64,000 nt of DNA from Pelobates cultripes (lineage: Eukaryota; Chordata; Amphibia; Anura; Pelobatidae), in NCBI GenBank assembly GCA_933207985.1, contig OW240912.1, positions 201,847,134 through 201,911,133 of the forward strand. Reading direction: 5' to 3'. Position 1 is the stretch's first letter, and each line of letters begins with the position of its first letter. The notes beneath the pieces are model-generated. The model searched no databases, was not told the origin of the DNA, and was given only the letters and a program-made list of their open reading frames with translations. The translations under genes and the position numbers were made by a program. Shown here piece after piece: positions 10,205 through 19,578 of this stretch.

Positions 10205-12613
10205 TTAAGGCATTATTAGTTCTGTGAAGCTTGGAGATCCCCTGGGTTGAGGGTTTGCTGATGGATGAAACTTGAAAAACGCCTGCAAATTCAAGCGTGA
10301 GAGAGCATCAGCAGCGTTATTTTGAACACCCGGAACGTGAAAACATGTAATGCTGAATTGCAGGTTAGCCGCTAGCCAAGTCAGTCTCCTTATTAAATTC
10401 ATAATAGTTAGGGACTGAGAGCGACCTTTGTTTACAATATCACAGGTAGCTATGTTATCCGAAAAGCATCTAACTGACTGTCCTCTCCACTCTTTACCCC
10501 AGACGTGTGCGGCTGCCACTATGGGATAAATCTCGAATAGAGCCGAGGTGGTATTGAAACTGTCGAGTGAGAGGGTCTCCACTGGCCATGAGTCATATAG
10601 CCACTCATCCCCAAAAATTGCTGCATACCCTAATGCCCCTGAAGCATCGGTCCAGATTACAGGGGAATCGTCAGAAATTGGTGGAACAAATAGCGACCTG
10701 CCATTCCAAGAGGATAGGAACAGCTGCCACATTTGTAGATCAGCTCTAGTTGACTCGTTCAGGGAAGTAGTGGAGTCGTCGTCGGGGAGGCCGTGTAGTA
10801 GTGGGAGGATTCTGGATATGAACGACCTTCCCTGAGGAATTATCCTCATAGCAAAATTTAGTGAACCAAGTAGTGACTGTAGTTGTTTCCTTGTGCAGGT
10901 GCCTTGTGATGTGCAAGTGTTTATGTATGACAGTATCCGGTCTACTTTCTCTTGAGGCAGGCTGGCTTGCATAGAAACTGAATTAAGTGTAATACCCAGG
11001 AATGTGATGACAGTGTTGGGACCTTCAGTTTTGTCTTGTGCCACAGGGACTCCTAAGTCTTTGAAAAGAGTGAGCATGTGCTTAAGGCTGTGGGGTGTGT
11101 GCTGATGGGGTTCGATAGTGAGGAAGTCGTCTAGGTAATGAATGACCACTGGACATCTGCAGGAGTCGAGTAGGAGCCAGGTTAAAGTTTCGGCAAATAT
11201 ATCGAACAATTTGGGGCTACTTTTGGATCCGAAGGTGAGTCTTGTCGCAAAATAGTAGCTTCCTTCCCACTTAACTCCATGCAGATGCCAGAGTGACTGG
11301 TGGATGGGAAGTAGTTTAAATGCATTTGTGATATCGGACTTGCTTAACCAAGCGGCCTTCCCGGTATGAAGGATTGCTTGGATGGCATCGTCAGTTCTGG
11401 CGTATTGTAGGGAAAAGTCAGCTGACGGGATCAGAGCATTTAGGCTGGGTGTGGAGGATGAGTGTGGTGCAGAGAAGTCAATAATCAGTCGCTTTTTATT
11501 GTTATATTTACCTGTGGCGATCCCTAGTGGGTTTGTTCTCCAGGAAGTGAAAGGAGGAGTAGTGAAAGGGCCTATCATAAAACCATTTGTGAGTTCCTTC
11601 TGTAATAGTTCGCGTATGCTGTCTGGGTCTGTGAGTGCCGACTGTAAGTTGGGGCATTCTAAGACGCCTGTAGGGAGTGACACAAACCCTGTATGGAACC
11701 CATTAGTGAAACCATTTGTGAGAAATTCAACCAAATGAACAGAAGGATGATTAGACAGGTAGCGTTGCAACTTAGGTACGTTTATTGTTGTGGATGATTT
11801 GTTAGGGTACAGTCTGTTGGGGCACATTGTTTTGGCATGTGCTCTAAAACACATAGAGCATACGTGCAACAGCCTACAAGCACTATAGCTGCATCCTCCC
11901 GTATTAAAGTTGTTGCAGACTTGTGCTTTACCTAGAAAAACAATAGGCCTACCAAGTTTGTCCCTCACTTCCCTCTGTGATGTATTTGATAGGTATCCGG
12001 TATTGATGCTACTGGTAGAAGGGGACGCTAGGTTTTCAGGACAAAAGTTTACCGAATGAGCTGCAGAAGAGCATATAGCACAGGACGGGGTTTTAAGGCC
12101 TGCAAAATGCATTAGAAATAATTCTGTATCTAGCTGAGCCCAATCGGTAACCGTATTATACTGGGAGAGAGATGCAGCGGATCTGGAGGAAAAAGACTTA
12201 TGATAGTCGTAAAATGCATAGCCGCCGTACTTGTATGCTAACTCAACCACCTTATGCAGATATAAGTCAAGTTCCTCTCTACGGAGAGGGAAGGTTGTAC
12301 AAATGACATCTCTGTACAGTCCGAATGCGATGACAAATTCGGGAATATTGAGCTTTCTATTTAGTCTAGGGTCTCTAGACTTCATCACTACCGACAGATC
12401 CTCGAAGGTATAGGCTCTGTTTTCTACCACGTCTTGAGAAGCAATCAGTAGTGATGCTAAATTTATGTCTTTCCCCTCAGTAATGTCCCGTCTTAGAGCC
12501 TGAGGAATAAGATGGATGGGGTTAATGATATTAGTAGCTCTAGCTGGTGGAGGGTTATCTTTACCTCCTGAGCTAGTGGTAAGCTGAGTAACTGTTACTG
12601 GAATCTCTGGCAT
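10205..12613 (-). CDS. Ngaro Pol: zinc-binding region, reverse transcriptase, RNase H
   Basis: This is an 802-residue polyprotein with an ATG start. Residues about 178-265 contain Cys/His clusters (CAICSSAAHSVNFC; CSYSACRLLHVCSMC then CPN) like the nucleic-acid-binding region of DIRS/Ngaro proteins. RT follows at about 340-560, with motif A KSDITNAF (D427), the TFGSKSSPKLF block and the active site YLDDF (D495, D496). RNase H occupies about 650-775 with WTDASG (D656), FEIYPIVA (E694), FSDNIA (D719) and HVPGVQNNAADALS (H759, D769). All expected catalytic residues are present. The start overlaps ORF1 by 41 nt in a different phase, and the end overlaps the open recombinase frame. It makes cDNA from the element RNA. 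Confidence 0.93.
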   Translation of the reverse strand: MPEIPVTVTQLTTSSGGKDNPPPARATNIINPIHLIPQALRRDITEGKDINLASLLIASQDVVENRAYTFEDLSVVMKSRDPRLNRKLNIPEFVIAFGLYRDVICTTFPLRREELDLYLHKVVELAYKYGGYAFYDYHKSFSSRSAASLSQYNTVTDWAQLDTELFLMHFAGLKTPSCAICSSAAHSVNFCPENLASPSTSSINTGYLSNTSQREVRDKLGRPIVFLGKAQVCNNFNTGGCSYSACRLLHVCSMCFRAHAKTMCPNRLYPNKSSTTINVPKLQRYLSNHPSVHLVEFLTNGFTNGFHTGFVSLPTGVLECPNLQSALTDPDSIRELLQKELTNGFMIGPFTTPPFTSWRTNPLGIATGKYNNKKRLIIDFSAPHSSSTPSLNALIPSADFSLQYARTDDAIQAILHTGKAAWLSKSDITNAFKLLPIHQSLWHLHGVKWEGSYYFATRLTFGSKSSPKLFDIFAETLTWLLLDSCRCPVVIHYLDDFLTIEPHQHTPHSLKHMLTLFKDLGVPVAQDKTEGPNTVITFLGITLNSVSMQASLPQEKVDRILSYINTCTSQGTCTRKQLQSLLGSLNFAMRIIPQGRSFISRILPLLHGLPDDDSTTSLNESTRADLQMWQLFLSSWNGRSLFVPPISDDSPVIWTDASGALGYAAIFGDEWLYDSWPVETLSLDSFNTTSALFEIYPIVAAAHVWGKEWRGQSVRCFSDNIATCDIVNKGRSQSLTIMNLIRRLTWLAANLQFSITCFHVPGVQNNAADALSRLNLQAFFKFHPSANPQPRGSPSFTELIMP

Positions 12614-12968
12614 GGTAGTGACTGTTTGACTCCAGATTGTCCAATCTATTATTAATAGTTGCTACTGAGGAAACGAGGGAGGCCATCATGCTGTGTAATT
12701 CTGCCATGCTATTTTGCACGTTGAAAGCAGAACTGGGGCCTGGCCTTTCGCTGTCCTCAGTAACATTTAACAATCTAAGCAGTTCGGCTTTCCTTGCTGT
12801 TGCTGGGAAAGGAATATTCCTCTTTTTAAGTTCAGAGGTGATCTTAGGGATAGTCCAGGAACGATAGCTGGAAGCCGGGCTTGGTGGACTGGTTCTTCTC
12901 TGTGAGCCTGATCTTAGTGGGGTGCTGGCCACCGACAGATCATCTCCTTGTGTAGATTCGTTAGACAT
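12573..12968 (-). CDS. Ngaro ORF1: Gag-like protein with a SAP-like domain
   Basis: A 131-residue protein starts at a clear ATG. After a Ser/Pro-rich N-terminus, residues about 38-68 (SWTIPKITSELKKRNIPF, then KAELLRLL) match the helix-turn-helix pattern of SAP domains, which bind AT-rich DNA. Residues about 87-115 (MAELHSMMASLVSS, then NNRLDNLES) look like a coiled coil that could drive oligomerisation. It overlaps Pol by 41 nt and sits where Ngaro gag is expected. The Gag role is inferred from position; the SAP assignment is from pattern only. Confidence 0.75.
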   Translation of the reverse strand: MSNESTQGDDLSVASTPLRSGSQRRTSPPSPASSYRSWTIPKITSELKKRNIPFPATARKAELLRLLNVTEDSERPGPSSAFNVQNSMAELHSMMASLVSSVATINNRLDNLESNSHYHARDSSNSYSAYH

Positions 12969-14759
12969 GCTACGGAAGTGAGTTAGATGGGTAATGTTAG
13001 TATGTTACCATATGGAATGGTATTGACTCAGCTTACTATGCTAGTGCCTACTGGCGAAATTGTATTAACTAGTTCAGGTTGGTGACAGGTGAAGCCCTGA
13101 CTACTTGCCAAGTGGCTATGAGAGGCTCTATCTATGATTTGGCTCGTGGGGCCTTTGTGCCACTGAGGTGGGTGGCGGGGTGTTGGCCTCTCGGTGATGT
13201 TTAACAGAAAAAATAACGATTGGCCGTGACTGGTGAGGCCCTAACTGAGAGTTGGTGCAAGGCTCTACCTATGAACTGGGACGATTGGCGCGGACCTCCG
13301 AACGTAACGGTTGAATAGTATGCCTTGCGGGACACTTGACTGCTAGGCGAATAAGCCTATGGGATGTTACCTGACTTGACGAGAGTTTAAACGCTACTGG
13401 TAGCCTTGCCTGGGTTTGAACGGTATACATACCTGATAAAGACTTGTCTGATGTATACTGAAGCTGAGAACAATCCTTATAAGAACCTAAAACATTTTAT
13501 AAAATTTAATTATCACCTAACCCTGGAAGCATCTGTTACAAATGATTATTTGTTAAGCAAAAGATCGAAATACTAACCGTATGCGTTTTGAAAAGATTTA
13601 TGAAGATTTGGCGGGTGATCGCCTGAACCTTTAACACTGTAGAAGATGCTTTTAACCAAAGCCGATTGTACTTAGTGTTGTATATAGTGTTTCTTAACAG
13701 AGAGGAAAAAGGATATATATGAAGCAAATGATATATAGACAACATTGTAAGGTGAAGTAAGTAAGACGAAAAAGCACGAGACCGAGAACCTTTCCGTATA
13801 AGGCTAGAGACACTTAAGTACCTTTATTGATAGTACATAGTAATGAACCTATATATGTAGCCACATTATAAGCCTAATTATAAGCATAATTAATAGAACA
13901 CCAACCGTTGTGAAGTGCATGAAGGTAGTGCAGGGGTTAAACATGTATTTTAAGTGCATGGAGATTTGAAACTCGCGAGTAGGTGATTGAATAATCCCGA
14001 TAGTAGATAGCGCAATTTATGACAGCATAAGTATGATGATGAATTAAGGTAGAAAACTGACTGTCGGCCGGTGGGCAAGTAATGTGCTGACAAATAGTAT
14101 GGCATTCTATACCCTCTAAAACACAATGAACTCAACAAGAATTGTAATTATGAAAGAGTAGCAGAATTTCCATCATAGACAGTTTAAAAACACCTTTTAT
14201 TAGTATATTAATATAGCTTAAAATTTATAGATGCACAAATACATTGTAACCATAAACTTAATGAATGAAACCAGCCATAATGCATGCAGCCACAAGGTGG
14301 CCATATTTAGCCACCCATACTGACTGACCGGCATACCAATAGTTAAACAGCCTGGCTGCGGGAAAAAGCAGCGTTTTGAACTGAACAGCCGTGTGCAGCC
14401 CTGAATATAATGGTGAAACAGAGTGCACGTAAGTATACCTGTGTGTGAATGGGAACAGAAATTCAGAAGCCGGTATGCTGAAGTATGACAGGGGACGCTA
14501 TATGTGCCGTGCCCCCAGTGAGTATGTGGGGGGTCTTAGTAACCGCTCGTATGCCGGGGAGCCTGAGGGGGGAAGGGGTTTCCTGACTGACGTTTACACG
14601 TGGCGTTTGAAGCGCCCGTGAGAAAACTCACTGTTTCCACCGAGGGGACAGCTCGTGGAGCGGTAGGAACTTGAAGCCGGTTGACAGCCTCGTGGAGCGG
14701 ATAGACTGGTCTCTCGCCCGCTGACGCGTCTGGATCACGTGAACCGGAAGTAGAAGAAA
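12969..14759 (-). promoter_or_regulatory. Ngaro 5' leader, non-coding
   Basis: About 1.8 kb between A1 and ORF1 has no convincing ORF. The outer part (about 14500-14760) is GC-rich and could hold the promoter. Near ORF1, an imperfect 55-60 bp motif is repeated at about 13082-13138 and 13227-13282 (shared blocks include GGCTCTA.CTATGA). Function is inferred only from position. Confidence 0.45.
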
Positions 14760-14850
14760 GCACTTCCGGGAACGTCGATGACAGGTAAGCTGGGTTTGTT
14801 TGTAGTTTATATAGGGCTAAAATGTACCTCCCACAATTCCAGGCCAAGCC

Positions 14851-14856
<6 letters not shown>
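14760..14856 (-). repeat. Ngaro split direct repeat A1
   Basis: This is the 5' end of the element on the minus strand and is identical over 97 bp to A2. Its outer boundary TAT merges into the right-hand TA microsatellite. Confidence 0.92.

Positions 14857-14878
<22 letters not shown>
14854..14878. repeat. (AT)n microsatellite, right flank of Ngaro element
   Basis: About 12 AT units continue the TA run interrupted by the Ngaro insertion at 8822. Confidence 0.9.
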
Positions 14879-14881
<3 letters not shown>

Positions 14882-15099
14882 CAATCGGAAACATGTGGGA
14901 GAATATTTTGGGCCTTGGCTTTCCAGAGTAAAGTTTATATTGACTAGAGCTCAGAACATCTGGTTGCAATATTTGGAAGATTGTCTGTTTAGTCACAGTG
15001 TTCACCAACAGTCCAGGACTTATGTATTTCATTGTTTTATTCCAATCTAGATACTGACAAAACCTGGACTGTTTTTCCCTGAGGATTAAGTTGGGGAAC

Positions 15100-16200
15100 G
15101 CTGTGTTAGAGGGATTGGGCAGTGAATTAAATCTTCTAAGAAACCTCAGATTGGCTAATAAATGACATGACAGAAGTCTTGAAGCTGTCAGCCCGGAACA
15201 TCATCAGTTGCCAGCAGGTCAAATGGCTTAGATCCTGCACTGTAGATACAGCTTCCAAGTCTGATTTGTGCAAACTGCCCTTTAAAAGACACAAGCTTTT
15301 TGGTTCTCCATTAGATGTGCCCGACATCTTCCATTCCTCAAGACAGAAGGTTCTTGTCTCAGCTAAAGGTTATTCTAATGTAGTAATTTTCGCAACTTCT
15401 GCAGACAACGCCATGATTCCAGGCTCAGTTATGAGCAAGGCAACAGGCAGGACACCCAGAGGAAATGATGCCAGAAAGAGAGAGGGAGAAGATTGCAATC
15501 ATTCCTTAATGGGAAAGGAATACTCAAATCCATGGGTATTAAACACGATCAATAATGTATACAAGATCAAACTTATAGAAAAACAAATTTTTCAATTTTT
15601 GTTCAACATACTCCTCTCAGGTAAAGCAGAGGCGTTACTGACCGAAATACTCAGTCTTCAAAAAGGCATAATTGAGCGCTCCAAAAAGAAAACAATTTCA
15701 AGGGGTATCAAGTTGATGCTATTCAGTATCAAGACGAGTAATTTTGTCCTTGTTTTACAGAATGTGAACAAGTGCATACAGTATCAGATTCCAGATGTAA
15801 ACGATTTCATTATTCACCAATATGTTAAGCAAAGGAGACTAAATGGCCACCTTGAACTTAAAGGGTGCCTACCTTCATGTCCTCGTAGCAATAAGTTCAA
15901 GAAAATATCTGGTCAAGACATGAAGGACATTACATTTACACTGCAAAGCCCGATCTTTCGTCCACTGTACAGCTTCAAGAATTTTTACATTATTTTCCCA
16001 TTGGCAGCTGATCTTGGAGAAAGGGTTATTTCAGTTGTACCTTATTTAGACAATTGGTTTCTGAAAGCCATCTCAAGTCTTCAACTTCAAAGCAATATTC
16101 GAACCACTTTGCAGACCTTGCAGGAACATGGATGGCTGATCAACTGGGGAAAAAAAATCTAATCTCATCTTCTGCAACAAGAATTTTGTTTCCCCCCCCC
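15100..16200 (+). pseudogene. DIRS reverse transcriptase fragment, degenerate
   Basis: A 331-codon frame (15167-16162) is open but has RT-like sequence with eroded motifs. SNPWVLNTINNVYKIKL matches the DIRS RT entry region, EALLTEILSLQKGIIE the following helix, and PYLDNWFLKA the active-site loop, in which the second catalytic Asp is Asn. It ends with TLQTLQEHGWLINW. Motif A (normally LDLKDAYLHVP) is read out of frame as LNGHLELKGCLPS around 15845-15880. The nucleotides there still resemble the element, so compensating indels are likely. It belongs to the same superfamily as the decayed copy at 2.4-8.3 kb. Confidence 0.7.
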
Positions 16201-16257
16201 CCCTAAACTAAAAGTTTTACATTATGTTAGGAAGGAAGACCACCACTAGAGGTGAAT

Positions 16258-16734
16258 TTAAAGCAACACTATAGTTTAATGTAGTTCTTCTGGTTAGTAT
16301 AACATGTCCCTTCAGGCTTTTTGCAGTAAATACTGCCTTTTCAGAGAAAAGGCAGTGTTTATATTACAGCCTAGGGACACCTACAGCACACACATTCAGT
16401 GTCTCCACACTACGTATGGACAATGAACTTTCCCCATTAAGATACATTGATTCATTGCATCTCTGTGAGGAGATGCTGTTTGTCCCTGCCTCCTTGATGA
16501 TCTCCGGCAATCCAATACTTTCGTATGGGAAAGCATTGAATTGGTTGAGATCCTCAATTCTGATGTCAGCAAAGAAGGTGGATGGGGGCAGAGCCTGCGC
16601 AGTGGACACACCTGGTGCTGAAAATAAGGTGAATGTTCTTACCTTTTGAGGGGGCAAGCCACCTAAATGGTGGTTTTAACACTTTAGGGTCATGAATACA
16701 CGTTTGTGTTCCTGATCCTATAGTGTTTCTTTAA
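16258..16734. mobile_element. Kolobok/T2-type MITE
   Basis: It is bounded by TTAA on both sides (16258-16261 and 16731-16734), starts TTAAAGCAACACTATAG and ends with a subterminal hairpin (GGGTCATGAATACA ... TTCCTGATCC) and TATAGTGTTTCTTTAA. The same architecture recurs at 41431, 51267, 61002 and elsewhere. Confidence 0.72.
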
Positions 16735-17640
16735 CACAGCAATACAATATAAACAATGCTTTCTAAAAAAAAAATTTTTTAAAAATTGCAGGAATGCTGC
16801 ATCCAGACCACTTAATTTGAGATTTAACAGATGTTTATGCCCCAGTTACTGAACCATTCAATAAAGACTCCTTTAGGTCTTACAGAATTGTCCATTAGAG
16901 CATCCAATCTAAGCAACAAGGTGGACTTGCATTACACACTAATAGTATACATCATCTGTCCAATATTATAACACCAAAGTAGTCCAGGCACTCAAGGACT
17001 TCATACATCAGCAGGTTTATTTGGAAAGACATGACTGATACAGCAACGTTTTGATCCCTGAAGGATTAGGGGTTTGCCAGCCCTGGGTACAGTGCACCGA
17101 GGCTTTTTTTTATGTCAATATACCTAGCAAAAGTCAAAAAGGGGATACCTCTAAAAAAAAATAATCTAGGCTTAGTGATAAGTACCAAAGAATAATAATT
17201 AAAACAAAACACAAACCAAAAGCACAGACAATTCTCATTTCCTTTAGGGAGTAGTAGTACCATGTTCTCCAAATAGGGCCTAACTAACATAACCTCCTCA
17301 GACAAGCCCTCTGCCTTCAATATAGGAGGTAGAGCTGCTTTCTCAGCGGTTTTCTAACCAATAGATATGCAACTAGGAAACACACAAGGGGAGTCTATTT
17401 TGCTCACAAATAGCTAGCATACCCAGATACACCCGTGTGTTGGTTAGCGGTATTTGTGCCACTTGTCCGTGGGCCATCTATAATGGGATATGTCGGGGAT
17501 AAGTATGAAACCATCTAAAATAAACTAAGGAACTAAAGCAACTGTATAACAAAAGTCTAAGTAGGAGCCTCTTAGAAATCAAGTCACTGAGTTCCATCCT
17601 CTGGCAGGAACAAACTGAATGACATGTCCCATGAGTGGCC
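16735..17640. other. Intergenic, no gene recognised
   Basis: This is AT-rich sequence. The stretch around 16975-17065 (AGTAGTCCAGGCACTCAAGG, then CAACGTTTTGATCCCTGAAGG) looks like a dispersed amphibian repeat end, but I cannot assign a family. Confidence 0.35.
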
Positions 17641-17990
17641 AGGTAGGGCCTCTGGTGGCGTATCTGTCAGGTCAAGGGAAGCCAGGAATGTTGTTGCTTC
17701 TTGGGTGGCACAGCTCTGTAGGTCTTATCCGCTCTAAATGCCATTAAAGCCCTTGGGGTGGACCAGCGATATTCAATTCCCGCATCTTGCAGCCTCTGGG
17801 TAATAAGCCGCATGGCTTGTCTCCATTGCAGGGTGGAACGGGTGAGATCTTGATAGGTTAAGTGGTGCGTTTCAAATTTTAAGGGTGCTTTATCTCGTAG
17901 TGCCTGCAGTAGCACACTGATCAGGCACTGCTGGAGGTTGATGTGGCTGAAATCAGGTGATTTGAGACAGATTGAGAGGTTTGGGTCCTT
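17640..17990 (-). pseudogene. L1-like LINE ORF1 fragment
   Basis: The 82-codon minus frame (17915-17667) reads LLQALRDKAPLKFE, then RSTLQWRQAMRLITQRLQ and YRWSTPRALMA. This resembles the C-terminal nucleic-acid-binding region of L1-type ORF1 proteins. It has no intact start or partner ORF2 nearby, so it is an isolated scrap. Confidence 0.62.
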
Positions 17991-19238
17991 GAGTGCTTAG
18001 AAATGGCATCTGCTCCATCTTGTTGCTTGGCCCCACCCCCTAGCCAACCTCTTTTTGCTTACTTTTCTGCTGCAGGATGGTGGCTTCCAGTGAGGATGTG
18101 GGTTGCTCCAGGGTTGCATGCAATACTGAGCCTTCCCTGCCCATTCCCTTTTGTGCTAGGAGGAATTGGGGGGCCACTGTGCCCCAAACCCAGCAGGTGG
18201 TCTAGCTAGTGAAGATACATACGCCTCCCCAACTTGCCGTATAGCACCAGCACACCTTAGAGCACAACTGGGCCCCTTTACAAAGCACTGGTTGTTACCC
18301 TCTGATGGTGGCCCTAATTGCATATTTGATTATAACACTAGTAACTTGTGTTAACCATTTTGTTATTTGATAGTCTACATTCCTTTTAAAAAAATTTAGC
18401 AAATTATCTACCAAATACAGTTTCATACAGTCCCAGACAGATTATGTTTTGCTAATGAGTAGAGTCAATTTGTAGTAGAATTGTCTGAACAATGACCTAT
18501 CTCAGTTGGCAAGGAGAAACCAGATCAGAATGTGTTGGTCAGAAGAGTATTCTTTGGGAATACATGCTATGCACATAAAGAGAATGAAAACTGGCTGGTA
18601 GTTCCATGAAGCAGAAAAGGTCTAAAGGAAACACACTGGTCCCTGCCAACAAATGTTTCCACTACGACACCTGTTAGGTTGACACAACCTCTTAGCAGCA
18701 AACTGCATGCAGAGTGTTATACTCTCGTCATTCCAGCATTGTCATCAGCATGGACACTCACCTGCTAACTCACACCATCCCTGCATCTTTTTGGACACTG
18801 ATCACTCCAATTCTGCATCTACGTATGATGCTGAGACATTCCGTTCCGTAATTCCTGCGACCTTGTCTATGTACCTCTCAACATCTCTGGAGTGATGCAA
18901 GCCAATCACAAATGTTTTAGGGCTATATAAATCCATCCTTTCGTGCTGGCCTTTGTGCCATTGTGGTTTCTCTTGTGGTTGTCTGAGAGTGCATTTATTA
19001 CTGCTTATACTAATTCCCAGTTTCTAATTTTGGCTTGTCTTTACTACTCTACCTTCTGAGATTGATTTTGTCTATCACTATTTTGACCGACTCTAGACCA
19101 TGGCCTCTGCTAGTTTGACTTCTATATTTCATTTTATTGCTGTTTTAAGTTAAGCCTGGCCACCTCTAAAGACTGGAAATATATATCTATCCTCTACCTT
19201 GCTAGTTCTGACTTAGCTCCATGTGCTGGGCCACGTCC
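17991..19238. other. Intergenic, nothing recognised
   Basis: The short open frames here have no family features, and I see no promoter, exon or repeat boundary that I can support. Confidence 0.4.
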
Positions 19239-19467
19239 TACAGTGAGGGGAAAAGTATTTGATCCCCTGCTGATTTTGAATGTTTGCCCACTGACAAATA
19301 AATTATTAGTCTATCATTTTAATGGTAGGTGTATTTTAACAGTGAAAAACAGAATAACAAAAAAAATCCAGAAAAACCCATGTCAAAAAAATTATAAATT
19401 GATGTTTATGTCAATGAGTGAAATAAGTATTTGATCCCCTATCAATCAGCAAGATTTCTGGCTCCCA

Positions 19468-19557
19468 GGTGTCTTTTATACAGGTAATAAGCTGAGATTA
19501 GGAGCACTCTCTTAAAGGGAGTGCTACTAATCTCAGCTCGTTACCTGGATAAAAGAC
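19468..19557. repeat. Internal hairpin of the Tc1 element
   Basis: GTCTTTTATACAGGTAATAA, then GCTGAGATTAGGAGCACTC, faces its reverse complement (GAGTGCTACTAATCTCAGC, then GTTACCTGGATAAAAGAC) with almost no loop. The arms are about 42 bp. It lies directly upstream of the transposase. Confidence 0.88.
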
Positions 19558-19578
19558 ATCTGTCCACAGAAGCAATCA

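Larger units (their letters stand above)
8821..14856 (-). mobile_element. Ngaro-type tyrosine-recombinase retrotransposon, nearly intact
   Basis: On the minus strand the order is: repeat A1 (14856-14760), a 1.8 kb leader, Gag-like ORF1 (12968-12573), RT/RNase H (12613-10205), tyrosine recombinase (10163-9261), repeat B1 (9202-9081), A2 (9083-8987), a 44-bp spacer, and B2 (8942-8821). This A1-ORFs-B1-A2-B2 arrangement is the split-direct-repeat structure of Ngaro and PAT elements, which use a tyrosine recombinase instead of an integrase. The A copies are identical over 97 bp and the B copies over 122 bp, the three ORFs have no internal stops, and catalytic residues are present. It is therefore a recent and possibly autonomous insertion of 6,036 bp. 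Confidence 0.9.

Noticed and set aside
14536..14847. 103-codon minus-strand frame starting in repeat A1 as an extra Ngaro gene
   Set aside because: It has no ATG start (TTG), is Pro/Ser-rich without a domain, and lies in the GC-rich leader where long chance frames are expected.
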